Shown here one piece after another: positions 34,378 through 42,377 of a stretch of 64,000 nt of DNA. How positions within the stretch are numbered: the stretch's first letter is position 1; every line of letters starts with the position of its first letter. The stretch comes from Streptomyces cupreus (lineage in GTDB: Bacteria; Actinomycetota; Actinomycetes; Streptomycetales; Streptomycetaceae): NCBI RefSeq assembly GCF_014257025.1, contig NZ_JACMSF010000001.1:186001-250000 (forward strand), read 5' to 3'. A program made the position numbers and the translations under genes. Below the pieces are notes generated by a model. It was not told the origin of the DNA and did not search any database. It worked only from the letters and a program-made list of their open reading frames with translations.

Positions 34378-34694
34378 GGTTCGACTCGCTTCCGTCGACG
34401 GCGGCTCGGCGCGCGCACGACCGGAGCGGGGCGTTCGCGCGGCAGGGCCGCAGCCTAACCGCCGGGGCCCCGGATGAAACCTGTGCGTACACCGGGGATC
34501 GGCCCCGTGGACGCAAGGATCCGGCCAGTACCTGGTCGGCCGCCATGCGCGCCCCGGGCGGCCGGTCACCCGGCCGTGGGCGAGTCTCGCGGGCATTGAC
34601 CGGCTGAAAGATTGCGTCTACCCCGCGAGAGTGCCTTCACCCCGTACCACAGGAAAAAGTTCGGTGACGATGGGGTCGGGCAGGATAATTTCCC
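34378..34694. other. Gap holding the divergent gdpD and DUF6421 promoters
   Basis: No gene is seen. GATAAT at 34684-34689 is a good -10 for the plus strand and places transcription start near 34695, the first base of a leader stem. A hairpin TCGGG/CCCGA (34676-34680, 34692-34696) overlaps it. Confidence 0.45.
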
Positions 34695-34769
34695 GAGGTC
34701 CCACTTGCTGGGAGGAACCTCGTGCGCATACGGTGTCCTGACGAGAGGTTCTCCCGTGGAGGATGGGAC
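34695..34769 (+). promoter_or_regulatory. Structured leader with two mutually exclusive stems upstream of the DUF6421 operon
   Basis: GAGGT (34695-34699) pairs with ACCTC (34717-34721) around an inner TCCCA/TGGGA hairpin. The same GAACCTC block (34715-34721) can instead pair with GAGGTTC (34745-34751), and the longer arms GGGAGGAACCTCGT and ACGAGAGGTTCTCCC then form a bulged stem ending 2 bases before the ribosome site GGAGGA (34758-34763). Only one stem can form at a time. This is the arrangement of an attenuator or riboswitch, but I match it to no known class. Confidence 0.5.
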
Positions 34770-36167
34770 ATGACGGAAATTCTTGTGCAGTCGGGTGTGG
34801 GGGAGCAGGTTCGTCCTGCGGCCAGGGTGGTGGAGCACCCGGCATGGCCCGTGCTCAAGGATGCCGTGGAGCAGATCCGGCCATGGCAGTCCAAGGACGG
34901 ATCGATCGACCTCCAGGCCGAGGGCGCCCCGGCCGCCGCCGACGCCGAGGCCGCCGTGGCCCGGATCGTGACGGCCGTCGAGGAGCTGTCGCCACTGCTC
35001 CCGCACGACGCCGACTACCACCAGGCCCTGGTGAAGGACCTGCGCCGCTGGGCCGAGGGCGGCTTCGAGGCGCCGGACTTCCTGGACTCGCTGCTGGCCT
35101 TCCAGCCCGCCGCGAACCGCGCGGACGGCCTCCAGCACCTGGTGGTCTTCCCGATGTACACGCAGAACGGCAACCCCGACCGCAATCTCGAAGCGGTCGT
35201 GCTGCGCATGGTCTGGCCCGACTGGCTGGCCGAACTGGAGCGCACCCGCTACGACAACCCGCTGTTCTGCGGCATCAAGTTCGAGGACTTCACGGCCGGT
35301 TACGACACCAACTCCGCCGTGCTGTTCCCGGAGACCATAGCCGTGCGCGAGGCGCCGGAGCGCTTCACCTGGGGCGGCATCTTCTGCGACCGCGAGGCCG
35401 CCCGCTTCCGCCGGGTCACCGAGGCCTCCGTCGACATCCTGGGCCTTCAGCTGCCCGAGGACATCGCCGCGATGATCCACGACCAGAAGCGCTGCGAGGA
35501 GGCCTTCGTCCTGTGGGACATGGTCCACGACCGCACCCACAGCCACGGCGACCTGCCCTTCGACCCGTTCATGATCAAGCAGCGCCAGCCGTTCTGGATG
35601 TACGGCCTGGAGGAGCTGCGCTGCGACCTCACCGCCTTCAAGGAGGCCGTGAAGCTGGAGGCCGACGGCGTCCCGCAGGCCCGTGACGTGCAGTACGCCG
35701 TGCTCTTCGACCGTATGTTCCGCTTCCCGGTCACCGGTGAGCGCGTGCGCAACTACGACGGCCTCGGCGGCCAGCTGCTCTTCGCCTACCTGCACAAGCA
35801 CGACGTCGTGCGCTGGACGGACAACAAGCTGTTCATCGACTGGCAGCGCGCCCCGCAGGTCACCAACCAGCTGTGCGCCGACATCGAGAAGCTGTACCGC
35901 GACGGCATCGACCGCCCCAAGCTCGTCCACTGGTTCGCCGGGTACGAGCTGGTCTCCACCTACCTCGCCCCGCACCCCGGCTCCAAGTGGGCCAAGGGTC
36001 CGGACGCCCTGGACCTGACCCAGCCGCCGCGCAAGCTCGTCGATGACGTGCTTCCCGACGAGTTTCCGCTGAGCATGTTCTATGAGGCCCTGTCCAAGAA
36101 GCTGAAGAACGTGATCGCCTCCACCAAGGGCATCACGGCGGACGGCGCCGAGCGGGTCGCCGCGTGA
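34770..36167 (+). CDS. DUF6421 family protein
   Basis: 465 residues, soluble, with no signal peptide or membrane helix. I recognise it as the Streptomyces DUF6421 family. Notable segments are LVVFPMYTQNGNPDRNLEAVVLRMVWPDWLAEL (about 125-158), FDPFMIKQRQPFWMYGLEELRCDLTAFKEA with clusters of Glu/His (WDMVHDRTHSHGDLPFD), and LVHWFAGYELVSTYLAPHPGSKW. The HDRTHSHGD cluster suggests a metal site. ATG 34770 has GGAGGA 6 bases upstream. First gene of an operon with an SDR and a threonine-aldolase-like enzyme, so it likely acts in the same small-molecule pathway; the reaction is unknown. Confidence 0.82.
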   Translation: MTEILVQSGVGEQVRPAARVVEHPAWPVLKDAVEQIRPWQSKDGSIDLQAEGAPAAADAEAAVARIVTAVEELSPLLPHDADYHQALVKDLRRWAEGGFEAPDFLDSLLAFQPAANRADGLQHLVVFPMYTQNGNPDRNLEAVVLRMVWPDWLAELERTRYDNPLFCGIKFEDFTAGYDTNSAVLFPETIAVREAPERFTWGGIFCDREAARFRRVTEASVDILGLQLPEDIAAMIHDQKRCEEAFVLWDMVHDRTHSHGDLPFDPFMIKQRQPFWMYGLEELRCDLTAFKEAVKLEADGVPQARDVQYAVLFDRMFRFPVTGERVRNYDGLGGQLLFAYLHKHDVVRWTDNKLFIDWQRAPQVTNQLCADIEKLYRDGIDRPKLVHWFAGYELVSTYLAPHPGSKWAKGPDALDLTQPPRKLVDDVLPDEFPLSMFYEALSKKLKNVIASTKGITADGAERVAA

Positions 36168-36202
36168 GCGACCGTACCGAGGACCTGGCTCAGGAGGGCA
36201 AG

Positions 36203-36955
36203 ATGGCGAACGGGAACGGGCCGCTCAGCGGTGCGGTGATCGCGGTGGCAGGCGCGGGCGGACCGGCCGGGCGGGCGGCGCTGCTGCGCCTCGCCGAGGC
36301 GGGCGCCACTGTCGTCGGCTCCGACAACGACCCGGAGCGGCTGGCGGCGGCCGTGGACGCGGCCAGCTACGCGCACGGCGGCGCCACCGTCGTCGGCGAC
36401 ACGGTCGATCTGCTGGACCTGAAGTCCACGCACGAGTGGGCCACCCGCATCGAGAAGGACTTCGGCCGTGTCGACGGCCTGGTCCACCTCGTCGGCGGCT
36501 GGCGCGGCAGCGAGACCTTCACCAAGACCAGCCTGGACGACTGGGACTTCCTTGAGCTGCTGCTCATCCGCACCGTGCAGCACACCTCCCTCGCCTTCCA
36601 CGAGGCGCTCCAGCGCAGCGACCGGGGCCGGTACATCCTGATCAGCGCGGCCGGCGCGTCGAAGCCGACCGCGGGCAACGCCGCGTACGCCGCGGGCAAG
36701 GCGGCCGCGGAGGCGTGGACGCTGGCCATGGCCGACTACTTCAAGAAGGCCGGGGGCGAGCAGGGCGCGACGTCGGCGGCTGCCATCCTGGTGGTGAAGG
36801 CGTTGGTGCACGAGGCGATGCGCGCCGAGCGGCCCAACGCGAAGTTCGCGGGCTTCACGGACGTCAAGGATCTCGCCGAGGCCATCGTCGGCGTCTGGGA
36901 CAAGCCCGCCGCGGAAGTGAACGGACAGCGTCTGTGGCTCACCGAGAAGCCGTGA
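36203..36955 (+). CDS. SDR-family oxidoreductase
   Basis: 250 residues of the Rossmann short-chain dehydrogenase fold: [28 protein letters not shown] (NAD(P) loop, variant of TGxxxGxG), DGLVHLVGGWRG (in place of NNAG), ISAAGASKPTAGNAAYAAGKAAAEAWT (catalytic Ser and Y-x-x-x-K). ATG 36203 follows AGGAGG; an upstream GTG 36164 overlaps the DUF6421 stop and would add 13 residues. Its stop overlaps the next start (GTGA), so the operon is translationally coupled. Substrate unknown. Confidence 0.88.
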   Translation: MANGNGPLSGAVIAVAGAGGPAGRAALLRLAEAGATVVGSDNDPERLAAAVDAASYAHGGATVVGDTVDLLDLKSTHEWATRIEKDFGRVDGLVHLVGGWRGSETFTKTSLDDWDFLELLLIRTVQHTSLAFHEALQRSDRGRYILISAAGASKPTAGNAAYAAGKAAAEAWTLAMADYFKKAGGEQGATSAAAILVVKALVHEAMRAERPNAKFAGFTDVKDLAEAIVGVWDKPAAEVNGQRLWLTEKP

Positions 36956-38022
36956 ACCCCCCGAAGACCGATGCGCGTCGCCACCACGACCCGGAGCTCC
37001 GCGGTTTCGCCAGCGACAACTATGCCGGCGCCCACCCGGAGATTCTCGCCGCGCTGACCCTCGCCAACGGCGGCCACCAGGTCGCCTACGGCGAGGACGC
37101 GTACACGGAGAACCTCCAGGGGATCATCCGCAGCCACTTCGGTCCTACGGCGGAGGCGTTCCCGGTCTTCAACGGCACCGGTGCCAACGTCGTCGCGCTC
37201 CAGGCGGTCACCGATCGCTGGGGCGCGGTGATCTGCGCCGAGAGCGCGCACATCAACGTCGACGAGGGCGGCGCCCCCGAGCGGATGGGCGGCCTGAAGC
37301 TGCTCACCGTGCCCACCCCGGACGGCAAGCTCACCCCTGAGCTGATCGACCGGCAGGCCTGGGGCTGGGAGGACGAGCACCGCGCGATGCCGCAGGTCGT
37401 CTCGATCACCCAGAGCACGGAGCTCGGCACGCTGTACACGCCCGACGAGATCCGCGCCATCTGCGAGCACGCCCACGCGCACGGCATGAAGGTGCACCTC
37501 GACGGCTCCCGGATAGCCAACGCGGCGGCCTCGCTGAACGTCCCCATGCGGACCTTCACCAACGCCGTCGGTGTGGACATCCTCTCCCTGGGCGGCACCA
37601 AGAACGGCGCCCTGTTCGGTGAGGCGGTCGTGGTGATCAACCAGGACGCCGTCCGCCGTATGAAGCATCTGCGCAAGCTGTCCATGCAGCTAGCCTCCAA
37701 GATGCGCTTCGTGTCGGTGCAGCTGGAGGCGCTGCTGGCCAAGGACCTGTGGCTGCGCAACGCCCGGCACGCCAATGAGATGGCGCAGCGGCTCGCCGAG
37801 GGCGTCCGCGCGGTGCACGGCGTGGAGATCCTCTACCCGGTACAGGCCAACGGCGTCTTCGCCAAGCTTCCGCACGACGTGAGCGAGCGCCTGCAGAAGC
37901 GGTTCCGGTTCTACTTCTGGGACGAGGCCGAGGGAGTCGTGCGCTGGATGTGCGCGTTCGACACCTCCGAGGACGACGTGGACGCGTTCGTGGCGGCGCT
38001 CAAGGAGGAGATGGCGCGCTAG
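36952..38022 (+). CDS. Threonine aldolase-like PLP enzyme (beta-eliminating lyase family)
   Basis: 356 residues, fold type I. SDNYAGAHPEILAAL opens as in L-threonine aldolases, then YGEDAYTENLQ, NGTGANVVALQAV, HINVDEGGAPERMGGLKL, HLDGSRIANAAASL (the Asp that contacts PLP nitrogen) and SLGGTKNGAL with Lys217 as the Schiff-base lysine. It splits a beta-hydroxy amino acid into glycine and an aldehyde, or a relative of that reaction. GTG 36952 overlaps the SDR stop. Together with an SDR it could process a hydroxy-amino acid made or sensed by the DUF6421 protein; that is inference. Confidence 0.88.
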   Translation: MNPPKTDARRHHDPELRGFASDNYAGAHPEILAALTLANGGHQVAYGEDAYTENLQGIIRSHFGPTAEAFPVFNGTGANVVALQAVTDRWGAVICAESAHINVDEGGAPERMGGLKLLTVPTPDGKLTPELIDRQAWGWEDEHRAMPQVVSITQSTELGTLYTPDEIRAICEHAHAHGMKVHLDGSRIANAAASLNVPMRTFTNAVGVDILSLGGTKNGALFGEAVVVINQDAVRRMKHLRKLSMQLASKMRFVSVQLEALLAKDLWLRNARHANEMAQRLAEGVRAVHGVEILYPVQANGVFAKLPHDVSERLQKRFRFYFWDEAEGVVRWMCAFDTSEDDVDAFVAALKEEMAR

Positions 38023-38037
38023 CCCACTGCATAAATA

Positions 38038-38087
38038 TGCGATCACCCGAAAAAGAATTGACTCTCGGGTGATCGCATTCCTATGCT
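38038..38087 (+). promoter_or_regulatory. Promoter inside a 13-bp inverted repeat, probable leaderless start
   Basis: TGCGATCACCCGA (38038-38050) and TCGGGTGATCGCA (38065-38077) are perfect 13-bp arms. The 14-base loop holds TTGACT (38058-38063), and 18 bases later comes TATGCT (38082-38087). That -35/-10 pair would start transcription 7-9 bases downstream, at or next to ATG 38096, and there is no ribosome site. So a repressor on the repeat would cover the promoter, and the mRNA would be leaderless. As RNA from the upstream operon the repeat could also act as a terminator. Confidence 0.6.
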
Positions 38088-38095
38088 CTGCGGCC

Positions 38096-38668
38096 ATGGC
38101 GCTCATCCAGGAAACCCCCGACCTCTCCGCCTACTTGGCCGCTGACGAGGTCATCGACCACGATCATCCGGTGGTACGGCGGACGGCCGCGCACCTCGCC
38201 GGGCGGGCCGAGGACTCGTATGCCTATGCGCGGCTCGCGTTCGAGTTCGTGCGCGACACCATCCCGCACTCCCAGGACTCCGGCGACCTGCGCGTCACCT
38301 GGCGTGCCTCCGACGTGCTGGAGCAGGGCACCGGCATCTGCTACGCCAAGGCCCATGCGCTGGCGGCGCTGCTGCGGGCCGAGGACATCCCGACGGCGCT
38401 GTGCTATCAGAAGTTCGACGTGGTGCACGGTCTGGTCGCCGTCCGGTTCAATGGCGCCTGGCATCGACAGGACCCCCGGGGCAACAAGCCCGGCGTGGAC
38501 GCGCAGTTCTCCCTGAACGGTGAGCGGCTGGCCTTCCCGGTCGACCCGAAGTCCAATGAGTTGGACTATCCGGTCCTGTATGCTAAACCGCACCCGGCCG
38601 TCCTCGGTGCTCTCCAGGGCGCGACCGACCGACCGCATCTGTGGCAGACGCTCCCGACCGCACTCTGA
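38096..38668 (+). CDS. Transglutaminase-like cysteine protein
   Basis: 190 residues. The core is the transglutaminase/protease fold with Cys82 in GTGICYAKAHALAALLRA, His111 in VVHGLVAV and Asp126 in WHRQDPRGN, a full Cys-His-Asp triad. No signal peptide is present, so it acts in the cytoplasm as a peptidase or amidase rather than on the wall. Start ATG 38096 is set by the promoter immediately upstream. It is 13 bases before the B3/B4 gene, so they are cotranscribed. Confidence 0.85.
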   Translation: MALIQETPDLSAYLAADEVIDHDHPVVRRTAAHLAGRAEDSYAYARLAFEFVRDTIPHSQDSGDLRVTWRASDVLEQGTGICYAKAHALAALLRAEDIPTALCYQKFDVVHGLVAVRFNGAWHRQDPRGNKPGVDAQFSLNGERLAFPVDPKSNELDYPVLYAKPHPAVLGALQGATDRPHLWQTLPTAL

Positions 38669-38681
38669 GGCAAGGCCGACC

Positions 38682-39368
38682 ATGACCCTCACGCTGACCG
38701 TGTCCGACGAGGTGCGCACCCTCGCGCCGGGCTTCACGCACGTCGCCATCGAGGCCCACGGACTCGTCAACGGACCCAGCACCGCCGGAAGTTCCGAACT
38801 CCTCGACGACGCGGCCCGCCGTCTCGCCGTACGTCTGGACGGCCGTGCCCCGCACGAGGACCCGCACATGGCGGCCTGGCGGGAGGTGTACACGGCCTTC
38901 GGGTCCAAGCCGTCGCGCACCCGCAACTCGGCGGAGGCGCTGGCCAAGAGGGCGCTGTCGGGTGCCGGGCTGCCCCGGATCAATCTGCTCGTCGACCTCT
39001 ACAACGCGATCAGTGTGGCGCATCTGATCCCGGTGGGCGGCGAGGACCTCGATCGCGTCCAGGGCGGAATGCGGCTGATCCGGGCCACCGGCGACGAGTC
39101 CTTCGTGACCGTCGCCGACGGCGCCGAAACCGTCGAACACCCCGACGCCGGCGAGGTGGTGTGGTGCGACGAGGCCGGCGTGACCTGCCGTCGCTGGAAC
39201 TGGCGCCAGGGCCCGCGCACCCGCCTCACCGAGGAGAGCGTCTCGGCGATCTTCCTGCTGGAGAGCCTCGCACCCATGCCGCTCGCCGAGGTGGAGCGGG
39301 CAGCTGCTGAACTCGCCGAGCTACTGGAGAAGTTCAGCCCAGGAGCCCAGATCGCCATGCGCCCCTAG
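38682..39368 (+). CDS. B3/B4 tRNA-binding-domain protein
   Basis: 228 residues matching the B3/B4 domain of the phenylalanyl-tRNA synthetase beta chain: WREVYTAFGSKPSRTRNSAEAL, LPRINLLVDLYNAISVAHLIPVGGEDLDRVQGGMRLIRATG, then GEVVWCDEAGVTCRRWNWRQGPRTRLTEESVSAIFLLE. Free-standing B3/B4 proteins resemble editing domains that clear wrongly charged tRNA, although activity is rarely shown. Follows the transglutaminase-like gene in a two-gene operon. Confidence 0.88.
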   Translation: MTLTLTVSDEVRTLAPGFTHVAIEAHGLVNGPSTAGSSELLDDAARRLAVRLDGRAPHEDPHMAAWREVYTAFGSKPSRTRNSAEALAKRALSGAGLPRINLLVDLYNAISVAHLIPVGGEDLDRVQGGMRLIRATGDESFVTVADGAETVEHPDAGEVVWCDEAGVTCRRWNWRQGPRTRLTEESVSAIFLLESLAPMPLAEVERAAAELAELLEKFSPGAQIAMRP

Positions 39369-39401
39369 GGGACGGTCCGGCAGCGCACCTCAAGTGCGCT
39401 C

Positions 39402-40130
39402 TCAGCGGGCTTCGCCCTCGCGGACCTGCTCCGGAGTGGGGGCCGTACCCCCGAGGTGCGCGGGCATCCACCAGGTGTCGCTCGCGTCCTTGGGGCGTAC
39501 GGGGTAGGCGCGCTGGGCGGCCTCCAGGAGCTCCTGGACCCGCTCGCGCAGTTGCCGGGTGATCGCACCCGCGTACTTGTCCTTGGATGCCTCGATGGCC
39601 TCGCCGACGCGGATCGTGATCGGGGTGTGGCTGCGCTTGAAGTTGCGCGGGTGGCCCTTGGTCCACAGCCGCTGGGTGCCCCACACGGCCATAGGGATCA
39701 GCGGGACGCCGGCCTCCTGGGCGAGCCGGGCGGCGCCCGACTTGAAGCTCTTCAGCGCGAACGACTGGGAGATCGTCGCCTCCGGGAAGACGCCCACGAT
39801 CTCGCCGGAGCGCAGCGACTCCAGCGCGTGCTGGTAGGCCACCTCACCCTGCTTGCGGTCCACCGGGATGTGCTTCATCCCGCGCATCAGCGGACCGGAG
39901 ATCTTGTGCCGGAAGACGGACTCCTTCGCCATGAAGCGCACCAGGCGCTTCTGGGGGAGCGCGGCCAGGCCGTTGAAAATGAAGTCCAGGTAGCTGATGT
40001 GGTTGCTCACCAGCACGGCGCCGCCCGAGCGTGGGATGTTCTCCGAACCCTTGCAGTCGATCTTGAGGTCCCACGCCTTGAACATCGTGAGGGCGAGACC
40101 GACGACGGGACGGTAGACAAGCTCTGCCAT
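39402..40130 (-). CDS. 1-acyl-sn-glycerol-3-phosphate acyltransferase (PlsC type)
   Basis: 242 residues. The catalytic pair is His44 and Asp49 in VSNHISYLD, followed by RFMAKESVFRHKISGPLM, and the phosphate-binding FPEATISQSFALKSFKSGAARLAQE, with VPLIPMAVWGTQRLW. It adds the second acyl chain to lysophosphatidate in membrane lipid synthesis. ATG 40130 is chosen from the family N-terminus; its ribosome site is poorly placed. Several such paralogues are usual in one genome. Confidence 0.9.
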   Translation of the reverse strand: MAELVYRPVVGLALTMFKAWDLKIDCKGSENIPRSGGAVLVSNHISYLDFIFNGLAALPQKRLVRFMAKESVFRHKISGPLMRGMKHIPVDRKQGEVAYQHALESLRSGEIVGVFPEATISQSFALKSFKSGAARLAQEAGVPLIPMAVWGTQRLWTKGHPRNFKRSHTPITIRVGEAIEASKDKYAGAITRQLRERVQELLEAAQRAYPVRPKDASDTWWMPAHLGGTAPTPEQVREGEAR

Positions 40131-40365
40131 GGACGGGGTGGACCTTCCTTCTCTGCCTGGGAAGGGAGCTCCCGGCGGAAAGTTACGCAGCCGTAGGTTT
40201 ACGGCATCTCGCAGATCGTGCCCCAAGAACGCACGGGGAGCCAGTCCTGGTGCCGGGGAACGGCGAGATCCTCGTCACGTCACCCGATAGGGGCGGCCAC
40301 TCGCACCTGGGAATCATCGCGGTCCCCTGAGCGCTGGAGCAGTCGACGACAGGAGGAGGGCAAGG

Positions 40366-40692
40366 GTGCGCGAGCGGGACGAGGACACGCGGCTGGGGCC
40401 GGACGAGTTGGGCGGGCGACTCGGCGAGCTGGCCACTCTGGTGCAGTTCTCCAGCGCCTTCTGCGCGCCCTGCAGGGCCACGCGGCGCGTGCTCGGCGAG
40501 GTGGCCGCGATGGTGCCCGGCGTCGCCCATGTCGAGATCGACGCCGAGGCCCGGCTGGAGCTCGTACGGGAGCTGGAGATCCTCAAGACGCCCACGGTGC
40601 TGGTCCTCGACGCCCACGGACGCGTGGTGCGGCGCGCCGTCGGACAACCGCGCAAGGCGGACGTGATCGCGGCCCTCGGCGAGGCGGTGTGA
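40366..40692 (+). CDS. Thioredoxin-like protein
   Basis: 108 residues with one thioredoxin domain. The redox motif is Cys33-Ala-Pro-Cys36 (FCAPCRATRRVL), and the cis-proline sits in ILKTPTVLVLD. The motif differs from the usual CGPC, which shifts the redox potential, so it may serve a special partner. GTG 40366 follows AGGAGGAGGG. It lies before a flavin reductase gene; no reductase for it is adjacent. Confidence 0.88.
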   Translation: MRERDEDTRLGPDELGGRLGELATLVQFSSAFCAPCRATRRVLGEVAAMVPGVAHVEIDAEARLELVRELEILKTPTVLVLDAHGRVVRRAVGQPRKADVIAALGEAV

Positions 40693-40807
40693 GAGGCGTG
40701 ATTCCGACAGTGAGTCATCTCCCACATCCCCTGGCGCACTTGACTGTACGGGCCATCTATCGTCAGTCTGACGGGATGTCCCCGGCGCCCCATCTCCCCA
40801 GGTGTTC

Positions 40808-41317
40808 ATGACCGCCACGCCCGACGTCGACGCCACCCGGCTCGCCTCGCCCGAACTGCTGCGCTCCGTCTTCCGGCGGCACGCGGCGGGAGTCGCGGTG
40901 ATCACCGCCCACGGCGAGCAGGGCCCCGTCGGCTTCACCGCCACTTCCCTGGCCTCCGTCTCGGCCGAGCCCCCGATGCTCTCCTTCGGTATCGGCACCG
41001 GGTCCTCCTGTTGGCCCACACTGTCCCGGGCGGAGCGTGTCGGCGTACATCTGCTCGGCGAGCACCAGCGAGACCTGGCCGCCACCTTCGCCCGCAGCGG
41101 CGCCGACCGCTTCGCCCCGCCCACCGTCTGGCACGAGGGCCCCGAGGGTGTCCCGGTCCTCGACAACGTCCCCGCCTGGCTGATCTGCCGCATCCACGCG
41201 CGCGTGCCCGCCGGCGACCACCGGATCGTGCTGGCGGAAGTCCTGCTCGGCGACCACACCGGCCCCGGGCGGCCGTTGCTGTACCACCAGGGCCGTTTCA
41301 CCGGCCTGCGCGACTGA
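40808..41317 (+). CDS. Flavin reductase-like, FMN-binding protein
   Basis: 169 residues of the split-barrel HpaC/ActVB-type family: RHAAGVAVITAHGEQGPVGFTATSLASVSAEPPMLSFGI is the flavin-binding start, and FARSGADRF and LLYHQGRFTGL follow. It uses NAD(P)H to reduce FMN or FAD, usually for a partner monooxygenase. ATG 40808 is chosen; GTG 40802 is also possible. No monooxygenase is adjacent. Confidence 0.88.
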   Translation: MTATPDVDATRLASPELLRSVFRRHAAGVAVITAHGEQGPVGFTATSLASVSAEPPMLSFGIGTGSSCWPTLSRAERVGVHLLGEHQRDLAATFARSGADRFAPPTVWHEGPEGVPVLDNVPAWLICRIHARVPAGDHRIVLAEVLLGDHTGPGRPLLYHQGRFTGLRD

Positions 41318-41485
41318 CCGCGTATCGGACAGTTCTGCGAAACCGTCCAGTTCCGATTACGCTGCGTTGCGAAGGTCACAGTTCAAAGCGCTTGCTTAGC
41401 GGGAACGAACTGGGTGTACTGACGAGTAATATTTTCGCTCGGAGCGCGGGTCGCCCCGATCGGGATCGGCCGCTTGGGGCGCCTA

Positions 41486-41507
41486 TGCTGCCTGCAAGTA
41501 GGCAGCA
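41486..41507 (+). promoter_or_regulatory. Hairpin and candidate -10 upstream of etfBA
   Basis: Arms TGCTGCCT and AGGCAGCA (8 bp, perfect, 6-base loop) lie about 30 bases before the etfB start. TATGCT at 41484-41489 overlaps the left arm and could be a -10; TAATAT at 41427-41432 is another candidate. An operator or leader hairpin role is uncertain. Confidence 0.35.
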
Positions 41508-41537
41508 GAGAAATGTCGACGCAGTAGGAGAGCCGGC

Positions 41538-42326
41538 GTGAGCTTGAGGATCGTTGTCACTGTGAAGTACGTGCCCGACGCCACTGGCGACCGGCACTTC
41601 GCCGATGACCTGACCGTCGACCGGGACGACGTGGACGGTCTGCTCTCCGAGCTCGACGAGTACGCCGTCGAGCAGGCGCTGCAGATCTCCGAGAACTCGG
41701 ACGACGACGTCGAGATCACCGTCCTGACCGTGGGCCCCGAGGACGCCAAGGACGCGCTCCGCAAGGCTCTTTCGATGGGCGCCGACAAGGCGATCCACGT
41801 CGAGGACGACGACCTGCACGGCACCGACGCCATCGGCACCTCCCTGGTGCTGGCAAAGGCGATCGAGAGGGCCGGCTACGACCTGGTCATCTCCGGTATG
41901 GCCTCCACCGACGGCACCATGGGCGTGGTCCCCGCGCTGCTCGCCGAGCGTCTGGGCGTCCCGCAGGTCACCCTGCTCTCCGAGGTCTCGGTCGAGGACG
42001 GCACGGTCAAGGGCCGCCGCGACGGCGACGCCGCCTCCGAGCAGCTCGAGGCCTCCCTGCCGGCCGTCGTGTCGGTCACCGACCAGTCGGGCGAGGCGCG
42101 TTACCCGTCCTTCAAGGGCATCATGGCGGCCAAGAAGAAGCCGGTTCAGTCCTGGGACCTGGAGGACCTGGAGATCGAGGCCGACGAGGTCGGTCTGGAC
42201 GGCTCCTACACGGTGGTCGACTCCGCGGCCGAGCGTCCGGCCCGTACCGCCGGCACGATCGTCAAGGACGAGGGCGAGGGCGGCAAGCAGCTCGCTGAGT
42301 TCCTCGCGGGCCAGAAGTTCATCTGA
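41538..42326 (+). CDS. etfB: Electron transfer flavoprotein, beta subunit
   Basis: 262 residues, standard length. IVVTVKYVPDATGDRHF opens as usual, with the AMP-binding loop LTVGPEDAKDALRKALSMGADKAIHV and the recognition loop LVISGMASTDGTMGVVPALLAERLGVPQVTLL that contacts dehydrogenases. With EtfA it takes electrons from acyl-CoA dehydrogenases and passes them to the quinone pool. GTG 41538 follows AGGAG. Cotranscribed with etfA 51 bases later. Confidence 0.95.
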   Translation: MSLRIVVTVKYVPDATGDRHFADDLTVDRDDVDGLLSELDEYAVEQALQISENSDDDVEITVLTVGPEDAKDALRKALSMGADKAIHVEDDDLHGTDAIGTSLVLAKAIERAGYDLVISGMASTDGTMGVVPALLAERLGVPQVTLLSEVSVEDGTVKGRRDGDAASEQLEASLPAVVSVTDQSGEARYPSFKGIMAAKKKPVQSWDLEDLEIEADEVGLDGSYTVVDSAAERPARTAGTIVKDEGEGGKQLAEFLAGQKFI

Positions 42327-42377
42327 GCCCGGATTCGCTGACCGCCCCTCAACTGATCCAAGCAGGAGAGCATTCCC

